From Schistosoma haematobium (taxonomy: Eukaryota; Platyhelminthes; Trematoda; Strigeidida; Schistosomatidae), in assembly GCF_000699445.3 (NCBI RefSeq), contig NC_067195.1:67266591-67330590 (forward strand): a DNA stretch of 64,000 bases, given 5' to 3'. A model generated the notes under the pieces. That model made no database searches, was not told the origin of the DNA, and saw only the letters and a list, made by a program, of their open reading frames with translations. Below, piece after piece: positions 1 through 11,300 of this stretch (positions are counted from its first letter, which is position 1; each line of letters opens with the position of its first letter). The position numbers were made by a program, and so were the translations under genes.

Positions 1-180
1 AAACAATGTCAATTAAAGAAAACACTGTCTGCTTTTGACAAATTTGCCAAATCTTTATAGAAATATTCAACTTACAAGTTAGACATAAACTAGGAAAAGA
101 TTATCAGAACTATGTGGTGTATTTGCTTAATATAAGTTTATCAAAGGGACTAATCGTTTTAGAAATAAATTAGATTTAAT

Positions 181-620
181 TTAATAGTTGAATTCTTGAG
201 TCAGTTGAAGATAGACCACCATGGAAAACCTGGAGGCACTGGACTGCCGTTTCTTCCTAGAAAGGGACTACTCAACGGCGAGCATCCACGATCCTGCTTC
301 TAGAGATTCGAACCCAGGACCTATCGGTGTCGCGCACGAGCGCTTAGCTTCTAGACCACTGAGCCGGCATCCAACGGTGTTAATGTCTAACATCAATCAA
401 TCCACGAAATTGAGATACTATCCACCATTGTCTTTAGTGAGTTATTATCTCACAATTGACCCGGTTTAACTCCATAGGTCACTGCTTCTCACCAGAACTC
501 CAGGAAACACCTCTTGAGGACCGCCACTAGTGAGCATTTGATAATTATTATCAGAAAGGGTTTTGTGGATATTACAGTAATTTAATAGTGGAATTCACGA
601 ATCGATTGAAGCTAGACTTA
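181..620 (-). repeat. tRNA-like SINE copy with a partial second unit
   Basis: Read on the minus strand, this holds a tRNA-like pol III promoter. The B-box-like GGTTCGAATCTC lies at 303-314 and an A-box-like GGCTCAGTGGTCTAG at 351-365. The body downstream of the boxes ends near 181. A sequence resembling that end recurs at 581-618, so two units seem to lie head to tail. A second, diverged copy at 16385-16610 shares the boxes and both flanks. No cloverleaf acceptor stem is visible, so this is a SINE and not a tRNA gene. Confidence 0.65.
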
Positions 621-844
621 ATTTATAGTAAACGTTTACTAATTAATTTTCCAATAAATCACACTAATATTTTATGCATTAGATAAACATAAATAACTAT
701 ACATCACAATAATTAGTTGATAAGTCGTATCTTGATGAATTAATCTAAACAATCGAGCAAATATTCTAACATCATATAAAAACTTTAAAACGCTCTTTTC
801 ATAATCTTATAAACTGATTGCATTTATCAGTTGATAATAGATAG

Positions 845-1120
845 GGCGAGACTATAATTTATGGACAAACTAATCAGATATAAGATAAAAGGTCTCATAT
901 TTTGGCGCGAAATTCATTCATCCATTTGGCTGAAGAGGGTTTTTGGCATTTCGTAATGAAAACCACAAATTTAATTCCTAACTCTTAACCACAAACAGTA
1001 AATCTTAATTCTAGTTCCTCACCATGGTTTATAACCCTTATTTGGTCCTAGTTAATATGTGGACATTCTCAAGGTCACTTCAGAGTCACTCAAAGGTTGT
1101 CCATAAATTATAGTCTTACC
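845..1120 (+). mobile_element. 272-bp element with 20-bp terminal inverted repeats (MITE-like)
   Basis: Positions 849-868 (agactataatttatggacaa) are the exact reverse complement of 1097-1116, and a weaker match extends about 4 bp outwards. There is no coding frame inside. The 3' part is shared with diverged copies at 32137-32387, 34850-35055 and 40580-40830, all of which end in the same right terminus. A non-autonomous DNA transposon fits best. I could not make out a clear target duplication. Confidence 0.55.
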
Positions 1121-1277
1121 GTGAAGTGAATTATTTACATTTTAAAAACAGGAAATATACATCCGTTGGATTAATCAAATCAAATTAATTTTCCACTCTT
1201 TATTTAGATTATTTATTAAATATCAACAAACATTAGACTGCATTTGTTGAAAAAATAATCAAAGAAAAAGCAAATTA

Positions 1278-4204
1278 AGAAGGAACGAATTGAGCGAAGT
1301 CATTTCTTTTCAATTAGTTTTTCATCATGGCTCTACACTAATATAGATATGTTTTACAATAATAATATAATACTCATCGAGTGGATATGTTACGTAATAA
1401 TTACATAATGACATTAAACTTAACATTGAGTAATTGGAAGAGAGAGGATTATTAATATTCAAAGTAATCAAGAAGTTGCTATGTTGCGTAATATAAGAAA
1501 CAAAGAAGGAATAGAATTTTACCGGATGTTCAATAGGATAGTAGTTACGTAAGAATCAGGAGATGAATGTTGAGAAGTTATAAGGCTCAAAAGCGATAGA
1601 AACAAAATTACAAAAATTTTAAAATTAAAATAAAAAATGGAAGAAGTATGAAAAATAGTTCTTCTGACGGAAATTTTATACTGAAGGCCAGGGTAGAGAA
1701 AGTGGTTGTACGAATTTCTTTTGGATGCAAAGGTCAGGTTTGTGAACATGGATTGCGATGGCTTCCGCAATGTGCAAAAGGCGCACTCGTGAACCATGTG
1801 GTAGATTTGATGGAATATTGTAGATAACCTTAAAAGCTTTGTTCATTTCGACTTGATGACCTGTGTCAACCAAGTGAGAGAGAATAGAACTTCTAATCAC
1901 TTTCACCTGTCCTTTGCTTAGCCATGTTGGATGATGTTCTGTAATGCGCTGACGGACCTGTCGAATTGTACGCCCAATATAACTGGCTCCACAGGAGCAG
2001 TTGAAACGATAGATACACATAGATTTGGCGAATTCAGGCAATCTGTCTTTGTTGGCTGTTCTTATTTTGGGATAGTTATAGAAGATGGCATTTAATCTGG
2101 CAGCATTAAATGTTTTTTGTACGGCTCTTCTTAGTTTCTGAGTCAAGATTTCTTCAATGGTGTCATTTATGAATTGTAGTTTTATGAATAGTACCTTCTT
2201 ATGGACGGTGGTTATCTTTGTCCTTGTTTTCTTCTCCATCATATGTTTGTCTATGAATTTCATGGGATACCCATTCATACTAAGTAAGTTCCGAATATTG
2301 TTCAATTCATCTTCAATAGTGTCTTCAGAACAGATCATTCTAGCACGACGTGTCAAGATCTTTATTAAGTTCCTTTTGTATCTGATTGGAACTGCACTGT
2401 GGAAATGAGTGTATTGACCAGCTGCTGACTTTCTGTGTACTCTTCTTTTTATAGTTCCGTCTGTTCTTCTAGTTAGTTGGACATCTAGAAAAGATATGCT
2501 ATTATTTTGTTCATCTTCTGATGTAAAGTTAATTGATGGGTGAACGTTATTAAATATATTAAGTAAATTGTGCTTATCATTTTCTTTTTCTAATACTATG
2601 GAGGTATCATCTATATAGCGATAATAAGTTGGTAAATGGCTAATTATGCTTTTAAGTGGTCCATTTTCCAGTTTTGCAAGGAAAATATCAGCCAGTAGAG
2701 GGCCCAATGGTGATCCCATGGCGACTCCATCTAGTTGTCTATAGTATTCATTGTCAAATCTGAATTGGACGTTCATAGTGCATCTAAGAATTAACTGTTT
2801 TATCGCGCATGCGGGAGTCGGGGTTTCTATGCGTCTCGCCGTTAGTTCATTGCAAATAAATTCAACCGTTTCGAGTAGTGAAATATTAGTGAATAATGAT
2901 GATACGTCAAGTGATATCATGAATTTATTCTTGACTGATAGATTTTTTATGTTCTCCACAAATTCAAAGGAATCTTTGACATTATGTCTGACAATTTCTT
3001 TGTGTAATGGTCGAAGAATTTGCACCAACCATTTTGCTAAATTATGATACGCTGAGTTATTCATATCTAATACTGGTCGAAGGGGCAAGCCACTTTTGTG
3101 TATTTTTGGTATGCCATATAGTCTTGGTGTAATTGTTCCTGTAGGTTTCAACATTTCGAACACCTTTTCTGAAATAAAACCTCGTTGTTTAATTTCTTTC
3201 AGTGAATCAGTTAGTTGTTTTTCAATCTTGTCTGCTATGTCGTTTTTCACAGCCAGTTTCTGAAATTTGCTTTTATCATTTAGAAGGGCTTCCATTTTGT
3301 TTATGTAGTCATTTTTATCCATGAGTACTATCCCATGTCCTTTGTCAGGTTTCGTGATTAATAAATTGTCATTAGTTTTAAGTTTTCTTAGAGCTTCTGT
3401 ATGTTTTTTCGTCAAAATCCCTTTCGTGTTATGTCTATGATTTACGTATTTAAAACAACAGTCGACTAGTGTTGATTTAAATCTTTCGACATTATCTTTT
3501 GATGAAGTTACTAGTTCTGACGTTTGAGCATAAAGATTTTCGAATTGAATCTCAACGTCCATTTTATTGACTGTTTTCTTAAAGTCACAAAACTTAGGGC
3601 CTAGTGATAACGCTTCTAACGCAGTTTTGTCCAGCATAACACTAGAGAAATTGTGTACGTACTGATCTGGATTAGATGGAAATTTCATTTCTGGAAGTTG
3701 TTTGTCTAGATTTTTCTTAAGTTTCATTCTTTTCTTTTCTTTTCTTGAGTTAACAACCATCTCGACATAGTCCAGATATTGTTCCCTTAATTTATCAGGG
3801 AGGTCTTCTACAGCGTAAATTCTCTCATTGATATTTTTTACCATCTCGGTAATGTATGAGTTTAGAGAATCGATTTGGTTAAGAGCGAAGCGTTTGAGAG
3901 TCCTTCCATTTGGTCGAACTCGAGAGCGACGTAAAGATTTCCAATACAATTTTGGATACAAGTTGGTTTCTATACATTCCTTTATAAAATCAACATTTGT
4001 CATCGCCTCACTGAGCCTTGCGCTATACTTTAGATACTCATTGAGAACCTTTAACGCAAATGTTTGCTCAGAACGTTTCAATATAGTGAAAATTTCCATT
4101 TTGCCATTTGGTAAATAAAGAAGGAACGAATTGAAAAGAAATTTCTTTTCAATTCGTTCCTTCTTTATTTACCAAATGGCAAAATGGAAATTTTCACTAT
4201 ATTG
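1278..4204 (-). mobile_element. Penelope-like element (PLE), near full length
   Basis: One long minus-strand frame (1676-4099) carries a Penelope-type RT followed by a GIY-YIG endonuclease. A sequence starting aagaaggaacgaattga occurs at the far end (about 1277-1293) and again upstream of the ORF (about 4117-4135), in the same orientation, like the terminal repeats of PLEs. The unit is flanked by the 12-bp direct repeat aaaagcaaatta at 1266-1277 and 4205-4216, a likely target-site duplication. The 5' end is an inverted partial copy that forms a perfect palindrome (4076-4207). Such mixed inverted and direct terminal structures are typical of PLEs. Confidence 0.85.
1676..4099 (-). CDS. PLE polyprotein: reverse transcriptase + GIY-YIG endonuclease
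   Basis: This 807-aa frame has no internal stop. RT signatures appear in order: LYGIPKIHKSGLPLRPVLD, then ISLDVSSLFTNIS, GVAMGSPLGPLLADIF, and the catalytic YRYIDD followed by SFLDVQL. The C-terminal third has the Penelope GIY-YIG nuclease (YRFNCSCGASYIGRT, then RITEHH), with the Cys pair that PLEs carry just before it. The protein would copy element RNA at nicked chromosomal DNA. The start MEIFTILK is the first ATG after the palindrome. The same codons recur on the plus strand at 4184 because of that palindrome. The intact frame and intact YIDD suggest a young, possibly active copy; activity is inference. Confidence 0.9.
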   Translation of the reverse strand: MEIFTILKRSEQTFALKVLNEYLKYSARLSEAMTNVDFIKECIETNLYPKLYWKSLRRSRVRPNGRTLKRFALNQIDSLNSYITEMVKNINERIYAVEDLPDKLREQYLDYVEMVVNSRKEKKRMKLKKNLDKQLPEMKFPSNPDQYVHNFSSVMLDKTALEALSLGPKFCDFKKTVNKMDVEIQFENLYAQTSELVTSSKDNVERFKSTLVDCCFKYVNHRHNTKGILTKKHTEALRKLKTNDNLLITKPDKGHGIVLMDKNDYINKMEALLNDKSKFQKLAVKNDIADKIEKQLTDSLKEIKQRGFISEKVFEMLKPTGTITPRLYGIPKIHKSGLPLRPVLDMNNSAYHNLAKWLVQILRPLHKEIVRHNVKDSFEFVENIKNLSVKNKFMISLDVSSLFTNISLLETVEFICNELTARRIETPTPACAIKQLILRCTMNVQFRFDNEYYRQLDGVAMGSPLGPLLADIFLAKLENGPLKSIISHLPTYYRYIDDTSIVLEKENDKHNLLNIFNNVHPSINFTSEDEQNNSISFLDVQLTRRTDGTIKRRVHRKSAAGQYTHFHSAVPIRYKRNLIKILTRRARMICSEDTIEDELNNIRNLLSMNGYPMKFIDKHMMEKKTRTKITTVHKKVLFIKLQFINDTIEEILTQKLRRAVQKTFNAARLNAIFYNYPKIRTANKDRLPEFAKSMCIYRFNCSCGASYIGRTIRQVRQRITEHHPTWLSKGQVKVIRSSILSHLVDTGHQVEMNKAFKVIYNIPSNLPHGSRVRLLHIAEAIAIHVHKPDLCIQKKFVQPLSLPWPSV

Positions 4205-4207
4205 AAA
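4076..4207. repeat. Perfect 132-bp palindrome at the PLE 5' end
   Basis: The two 66-bp halves, 4076-4141 and 4142-4207, are exact reverse complements with no loop. Each half contains the PLE 5' leader and its first codons. The palindrome therefore marks a head-to-head junction between the PLE and a severely truncated second copy. Confidence 0.9.
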
Positions 4208-4216
4208 AGCAAATTA

Positions 4217-5367
4217 GCTCAGGACAAACAACAGATTTTACTCAGAGATCATTTAACAGATGTCAGTACTGGTTTCTTGAACTCTAGAGCTGATACGTTA
4301 ACTCTTAAAAATCTATCTACTATCATAATATTCTACTCCTATAAATTTCACATACTGGTAAAATTATGTAACCTGATACTCGACATTAATTGCGTTATGG
4401 TTATTTCAAAGTACTAATTTGGTTGCCCAGATCATGAACTTTGAAAACAACCAGAACTAATATATGTTGATTTCGTTTAGGCACTAAAGTTAGTCTGGCA
4501 AAATTTGATCGATAAAATTCGGCTAACTTGATAAATGTGTCCCATAAAATATGGCTATAAATCGCTAATATTTATAAACACACAGAGTACTTCAGTCATT
4601 ATTGTGTAACTACGGTTTATTCTAAATAACCAAACATTAAACTATATTTTGTTCTCTGATATAATGAGGGGAAGTCAAAAGACGATTTCATATTGACAGA
4701 GTTCTCCAAAAGTTAATCAGACGGCCAACCAGAAAATACTGAATAGTCGTTGCATCTTTCTCTGGCAACCAGTCATATACAACGTAGAACCGGGTATATT
4801 TGTGCTTCAGTTCAAGTTGTGTTAGCACAGTGTGATAAAGTTACCAAGACCAATCTCTGAGAAATATAATTAGTAATCGTTTGAACAGCATTAGTTGGAT
4901 CTTTGTTTAGATTTATCCATACTAAGGAAATTTCGTCAACGCAGAAATATTCTAACTTTTGTAAGATTTCAGTTTTGCATCCCATTGTTTTCAAACTTAC
5001 CCATTTTATCGCGAAGAATGGTTGTCGTTCTGAATTCTTGAATTTCCTGTTTGAGACTTATATTCAATAGGTATTAAGACAGATATCCAAAATTATCTTA
5101 TGGAGTTAGAAGTCAATCCGAAAACCTGAATATCTCATTTTGATTATCACAAGCAGTTTGTAGTTTCCAAAGAGATTGGAGTGTATGAATTGTTTAAAGC
5201 GAGTAATATACAGTCCACTAAGTTGTAATCATTACACAACTTTATTTCTGTATCTCAATCCAGTTATTAAACTCGTTCGGCAAATGAAATTCGCCATAAA
5301 TTTTGCAAAATAATTTCCTTTCCATAATTTAAAAAGTCATTATCCAGTCAACTTTCATTTATTTCAG
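4217..5367. other. Stretch without a recognised gene
   Basis: AT-rich sequence between the PLE and the first visible exon of the plus-strand gene, probably intron or upstream flank. Short frames here show no similarity I recognise. Confidence 0.4.
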
Positions 5368-8300
5368 AGCTCAAACTGCACGAACAGTAGCAGGTACAGC
5401 TGATGCGCGTGCTCGAGAAGCACGTAAACTTTCTGAAGAAGCTAGGGCGATAGCACGTGAATTTTCCCCAGAGTTCGTTCAGTTGGGTAAGTCTTTCTAT
5501 AATAATTCTTTCATAAGTTTAACATGATATAAAGATTGAAACTACTGTGTAGAGAATAAGAAACATTTGATTGTTATACATGCTTATCTAATACTCAAGC
5601 TCTCAGCAACAACATTATTAGCTTCCCTAACAAAAATACAGATTTTGTACCTTTATGTATTTTACATAACTTCTACCATGTTCAGCAAAATTTTATCATC
5701 ACTATTATTGAATTAGCATCATTTAGGAAAATAGGTATACATTTGCAGTTGTATAGCCTTGGAAATTTGAATTCTCCGAAAAGCGAGCTCTTTGCTATAC
5801 CAATTCTTTTTATTTGAAGCATTAAAAGCCTAAATACTTAAGCATTTAAAGAGAACTACTATATTCAGTCTGATATGCTGTATTTCATAAGTACTAAGTC
5901 TTTAATCAAATCAGGAGAATCTCAGCTTAACTAGACAGGAAAAAAAACCAGACTTTTCTACCGTTGATGTGAGATTCAATCAAACTAACTTTACTACTCA
6001 TAAGTAACTCCTATTTTGTTGCACAAATTCTTTCTTGTAGTGTCGGTTACATATAACTTATCCTAGCTTTCAGACAGGCCGATCTATTCATTCTTCTTCA
6101 GTCACGTTTTGACCTTGTTAATTATCCACTTATCAATCCTGATTGTTTTTATGTGAGCGTATGTGTGTACATTTCTTATCCTACTCATCATATGTCTGTA
6201 TCTTATTTTTGTGTGATTATAAATATTGATTAACTCTTGATTAAATCGAGTTGGCTCACACGCCTTCTCCATCGCGCGTGATTTCGCTTCGCTCTTTTTT
6301 CTTCGTTTCTCCGGTTTTTTGTTTGGATCAACGATTGTAAGAAATATACGTATTCGAAATCCTTTCTCGTATTTGACTTATCATAATTCCGTTATTCACT
6401 AACGCAGATTATGTCGATAATTATATATGAGGATAGCCAGGATGTATATTTTGAAAACAATCATTCATAAAATCTAATTGGAGTCAGATTTAGGGCCACT
6501 AAACTCTCTTTAAAATCATTATAGTTATTGTGTTCGACCATGTTAAGCCAGTCATTTTCTTTCTTCTCCGTACTTAATGTTGTATGCATTTTTTCTGATT
6601 TAATCATCTTATATTTCAGTTTGTGACAAAATAATTTTTATCTACATTGAAACAATACACATATATAATTATGAATAATATATCTATATCATTCACAGGA
6701 ATTATGTGGGAAAAGCAAAATCCTTTGGTGAAAAAAGATATTTTTGGATTTAGTTCAAATAATGAAGAGGATTTAACAGCTAGAGGTAGAAGAACCGATC
6801 TTAACAGTTTACATACGCAAGGTATGTTAAAAGAAAACACACTAGGCCCTGAAAATTCCGCACAAATTGGCAATAGCTTAGAGGTAAGCGGTGGAAGCCG
6901 TCAAGGTAGTTTCCGTTCAAGCTTTCGTCGTCGTGGAAATGCTGCACCCGGGTTACAACAAAACGAACATTATCCAAATGATCATTACAAATATCAAGAT
7001 GAAATGCAGACATCTAATCCTAACATAGATTCAGTAAGTGAAATCAGTCAGCTAATTTATCCAGTTACCTTTTGGGGTATCTTATTTTCTCGTTTGACAT
7101 ACTTGGAACATAACCTTTCAAAACGGTTAATAGTTTAAATCGTGCTGATCGTACATCTTCTAAGCTAATGAATGTTATCCTTGATATAGTAACCCACAGT
7201 TAATATTTGATGGATCAATGTTTTTCATCACGAATGTACTGAAGATGTGGATTTAGACCATTGGATTCCTATGTAGTTGTCCTCTTTACATGAACTAATG
7301 ACCTTGAGTAACAGTTAAACTGCTGGACAACTCTGGAACATATGACAATAAACAAGGGTTCACAAGTTGATGTCAGTTGATGATTGAAAATAACCTCAGG
7401 ATATGGTTTTACTTCGTATTCATGTGTAATTCCTTATCCCTGACAAAATATAGAATGATCATCGCACCAGTTGACTGGATATTTTGATGCCATATTTATC
7501 TTGTCAAATACTGAAAACTTTTCATCAGATGCACATGAAACAAGGAAAGTCTAAATTGTTGAAATTTATTTCATTAGACTGCTTGTAATTACCAAAAACT
7601 AGCATGTTGAGATTTAGTCAATAAAATGAAAACACATTTGTATCATTTTGTAATCACATTCAAGGAAGTTGTAAGCGAATTTCTCACCTTACTTAAAAAA
7701 AATAGGCTAATTACACATAGATTAATGTTGGCTACTACTTAGTTTAGTTTCCGTCATATCAAACATTCATATCTTCCAGTCTCTAATGTCCTACTTTGAT
7801 ACAAAATTAACAACCAATATATTGAATTAGTTTGTGATTGAAGTTAAACGAATAAGTATTTGACTGACAAGAATATAAAATTATTTCCAAACATTATCGA
7901 TAAACATTTTCCAAAACTCATTACGCAATACTGACATTCGATGAATTTGATTTTGATGCCTAAACGTTAGAACTTTCATATGAGTTATCAAATGTTCTAA
8001 TAATCCTTTTACATAGATTGGTAACCTATAATCTGAGTAGATCGTATAACTTTTCAGTAAAGTAATGTTAATGGTTAAATGAACAAAGTCAGAACCAATA
8101 TTTTTATAACGCAAGGATGTCAGACTAGTTAAGCTTTAACTATACTTGTCTTGTAAATGAACTAGCTAAGAACAGACTACACTAAAATCAAGTCAAATTA
8201 AAAAGTTTCAGTAAACTTTCTTAAATGTAAAAATAAAAAAAATCAGTAATGCTTTGTTAACAAATCAAGACTGCAAATTAAATAGATTTTCATAGATTGT

Positions 8301-11300
8301 AAGATTTATTTGTTGATTCACTGTTACTTGGGATAGAAATAAATCACGTCATAGATTTCAAACTATCAAGAATAATGCAGAAGATTATATCAATTATGAA
8401 TCAGAGCTTATGAGAGCAAGACCGAAATATCTTCTCAAAGCAGATTATTTTTTTAAACAAGTAATATGAAAAGCTCATTCCCATTTTCATAAATATTCCG
8501 AATTTGCCTACGCCTGTAACACCTCGCCAAGAAGCATAGGCCGCAGACCAGCACTCTCCACCCAACTCTGTCCTGAACAATCCTTTCCAGTTCGTTCCAA
8601 ATGTTATTCATCCTTTTTATATCTGCTTCTATTTCCCAACGTAATGTGTTCTTTGGCCTTCCTCTTCTCCGTTTCCCATAAGGATTCCAAGTTTGAGCCT
8701 ATAGCTATTCTAGATTTATTCCCGGTCCCAAGCCCGAATAAAGGAGGAGGAAGGTTGAGCATGAGGTCGGCAACCCCATCCCGTAGAAAAAATCTTGCCA
8801 AAAAAACACCAACCAAATTAAACAAATATTCCAAACACCAAAGGATAAATAATTATGAGATATATTCTTAAGTTAGTTAATACCATGTTATCACTTTAGT
8901 TGAAATTCCTTCCAGTACAAAAAGTGACTTACAGTAAATCTTTAAAGTATTATTTTCTTGCTTGACTTGTCTAATCTATAAAAAACAGTATCAATCGTAG
9001 TATGTTATCTTGTTTGAAAGCATTTGAAAGCACTATTGTTTTTATCGTTACAAGATAAATTCCTTAGTATCAACTATTAATTTTGGTTTATCATTATAAA
9101 ATAAACTTTCAAGACGAAAAAAAAGAAAAGGAAGGAAAGTAACGGATTAATTTACTGAAGAAGATGATTTCAATATTATCATTAAACAGCATAATACCCC
9201 CCCCCAAAAAAAAGAAAAACATTACAGATAGAAGTCAACAATTTGTTCCAAATCTTAGCTTATCTATTCGAATATGAATGACTTTGTCTTGATTGTTGAA
9301 AACAAAAATTACATTTAGTCAATTAGGATAACGGCTTTGTAATCTAAGTCTATTTTAGATTACAATAAAGAAAGTGAATATTTTAAGCAAACGATGAAAG
9401 AAGTCTAATGTAAACTTAGCTGTTTATAATAATTTAAAGTTTATTTATATTCAAATAGTTTATTTTTTTAAATCAAAATGTTTTAACTATCTGTATTTAG
9501 CAAAGATATCACTCAAAAGAATTTCATGGGGTAGGAAAAGAAAATAATTTGAATACACAGTACAGAAAACAAATTGATTCACAAAACACAACACTAAGAT
9601 ATCAGAGAAGTCCAGCTGGAAGACCTATAGCTAGAGCTGCTACAACTGGATTTACTGGTTTAGGCTATCCATCATCTGATCAACAACAATTTGCCCAACA
9701 TATGGCTCAACATCCTCATTCTCCTTATTTGATAGCATCAGCAAGTCAACAATTGGATATTCCTATTGAACCACAAAATAATTCCAGCAGAGGATTCGAA
9801 TACAGTACAATGCCACGTACACACAACAGACCTACCGATACAGCATCCCTTCATTCCCCAGTGATTAACAGCGCCAAGCTTATGAAAACTGGAGCTCATA
9901 GGTCAACTGAAATTCGAATAGATAAAACTCAACTTGTACAGCCATGTGAAACATATCGTGCTCATATTGGCTATGTGGACAACTCTCAGATACATGATTT
10001 CCAAAATATGGAAATGAATTTTAATGGTCAAATCAATAATGAGGAGATGTTCATGGATAACTGGGAACAAGAGTCTGTATTATCGAAAGAACCTGTCCCA
10101 CCACCTGAAACACCACTATCGTCAATAAACAAGGTACGACGTAGAACTCTACCATCAATAATGACTGAGCCTCCTATTCAACTCACTAGAAATGCTTATA
10201 CTAAACTAGGATCACAAATGCCAAACTCAAGAAGAAATGAAACAACAAAGGGATCAACTCTCAGTTCTAAATTAAGTTCTATTATTGATGATCAGACTGT
10301 ACATAGTGCCGAAAATTTGCCAGCTGATGCAGCTGCCACTTATATAATTGAGAATGGAATTAGAAAACGAGTTCAAGCTGAGACTCACCATCGTCAACAA
10401 AATCAACGTGACAGAACTTCTACGGGGCCAACAGGATTACCTCAGAAAGCTTCTGAAACTAATTATCTGGAAGGTAGTCGACCAGAATGGACTACGTGAG
10501 TTTACCTTTAAAATAGTGTATTATAACTTTTAAAAATATTTAATAGTTACGCCATAAATACTTATTTTAAAGTTGTCAGACATACCGTGAACATATATAT
10601 AGCGAGACAGATCAATGTAAAGTGTTAAACTAAGGTGTGTCAAAACAACTTGCTACATTTCACAGTTTCATAATCTGGAATTTGGCGAAAACGAATGACA
10701 TTAAGGTAAACAAAAAAGACAATAAAAACTAAATACTCCTGTGCTCATATAACCCACATCAATTCTTTAAATGTACAGTCTTTAGTCACTTGTATTTGTT
10801 GTCCTGAAGATTAAATCGAATAGTTTATATTTCCCCAAAAGATTCAGACTAACAGTGTTTGGTTTCGTAAATTAGTGCTCTTTTAATGTTTAAGCGTCTT
10901 AAGGTTTTCCTCACCTTAGTCTTATATTAGTTGATATTTTACGTCTGAGTAGATGGTCAACATTATTTATTCAATGATTCTAATAGAGGAGAACATTAAT
11001 TCGAGTTCAGATATGATCAAATACTCACAACTCATACTTACAAATTTACAGTTACGCAATAAAGAAAATTCTACACTTATTTAAGTAATGAAGATAGCAG
11101 AAAGGTTTAAAAAATTAGCAAATAACCAATTGAACGTGAATTAACTTCATAATCTAATAATACTCCCCATTAATAAGACACGTTATCAGGTTAACTACTA
11201 AGATGTTATTGTTATTTATGTGATATATCCAGTTACCAGTCGTTCTTTCATATGACTTACTAGTAACACATCTACTCCTTATCTACACTCAGTTGGAAAA

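Noticed and set aside
181..300. Possible hammerhead ribozyme in the SINE
   Set aside because: The stretch with GTTGAG and GAAA lacks the CUGANGA core, and the visible pairing closes around the core, not into three stems.
297..370. Possible tRNA gene
   Set aside because: A- and B-box-like motifs are present but no acceptor or anticodon stems; it matches a dispersed SINE copy.
221..469. 82-codon plus-strand frame
   Set aside because: It lies antisense across the tRNA-like SINE, so it is a by-product of the repeat.
4184..4417. 77-codon frame beginning MEIFTILK
   Set aside because: Its start is the mirrored first codons of the PLE in the palindrome; the rest is unrelated flank.
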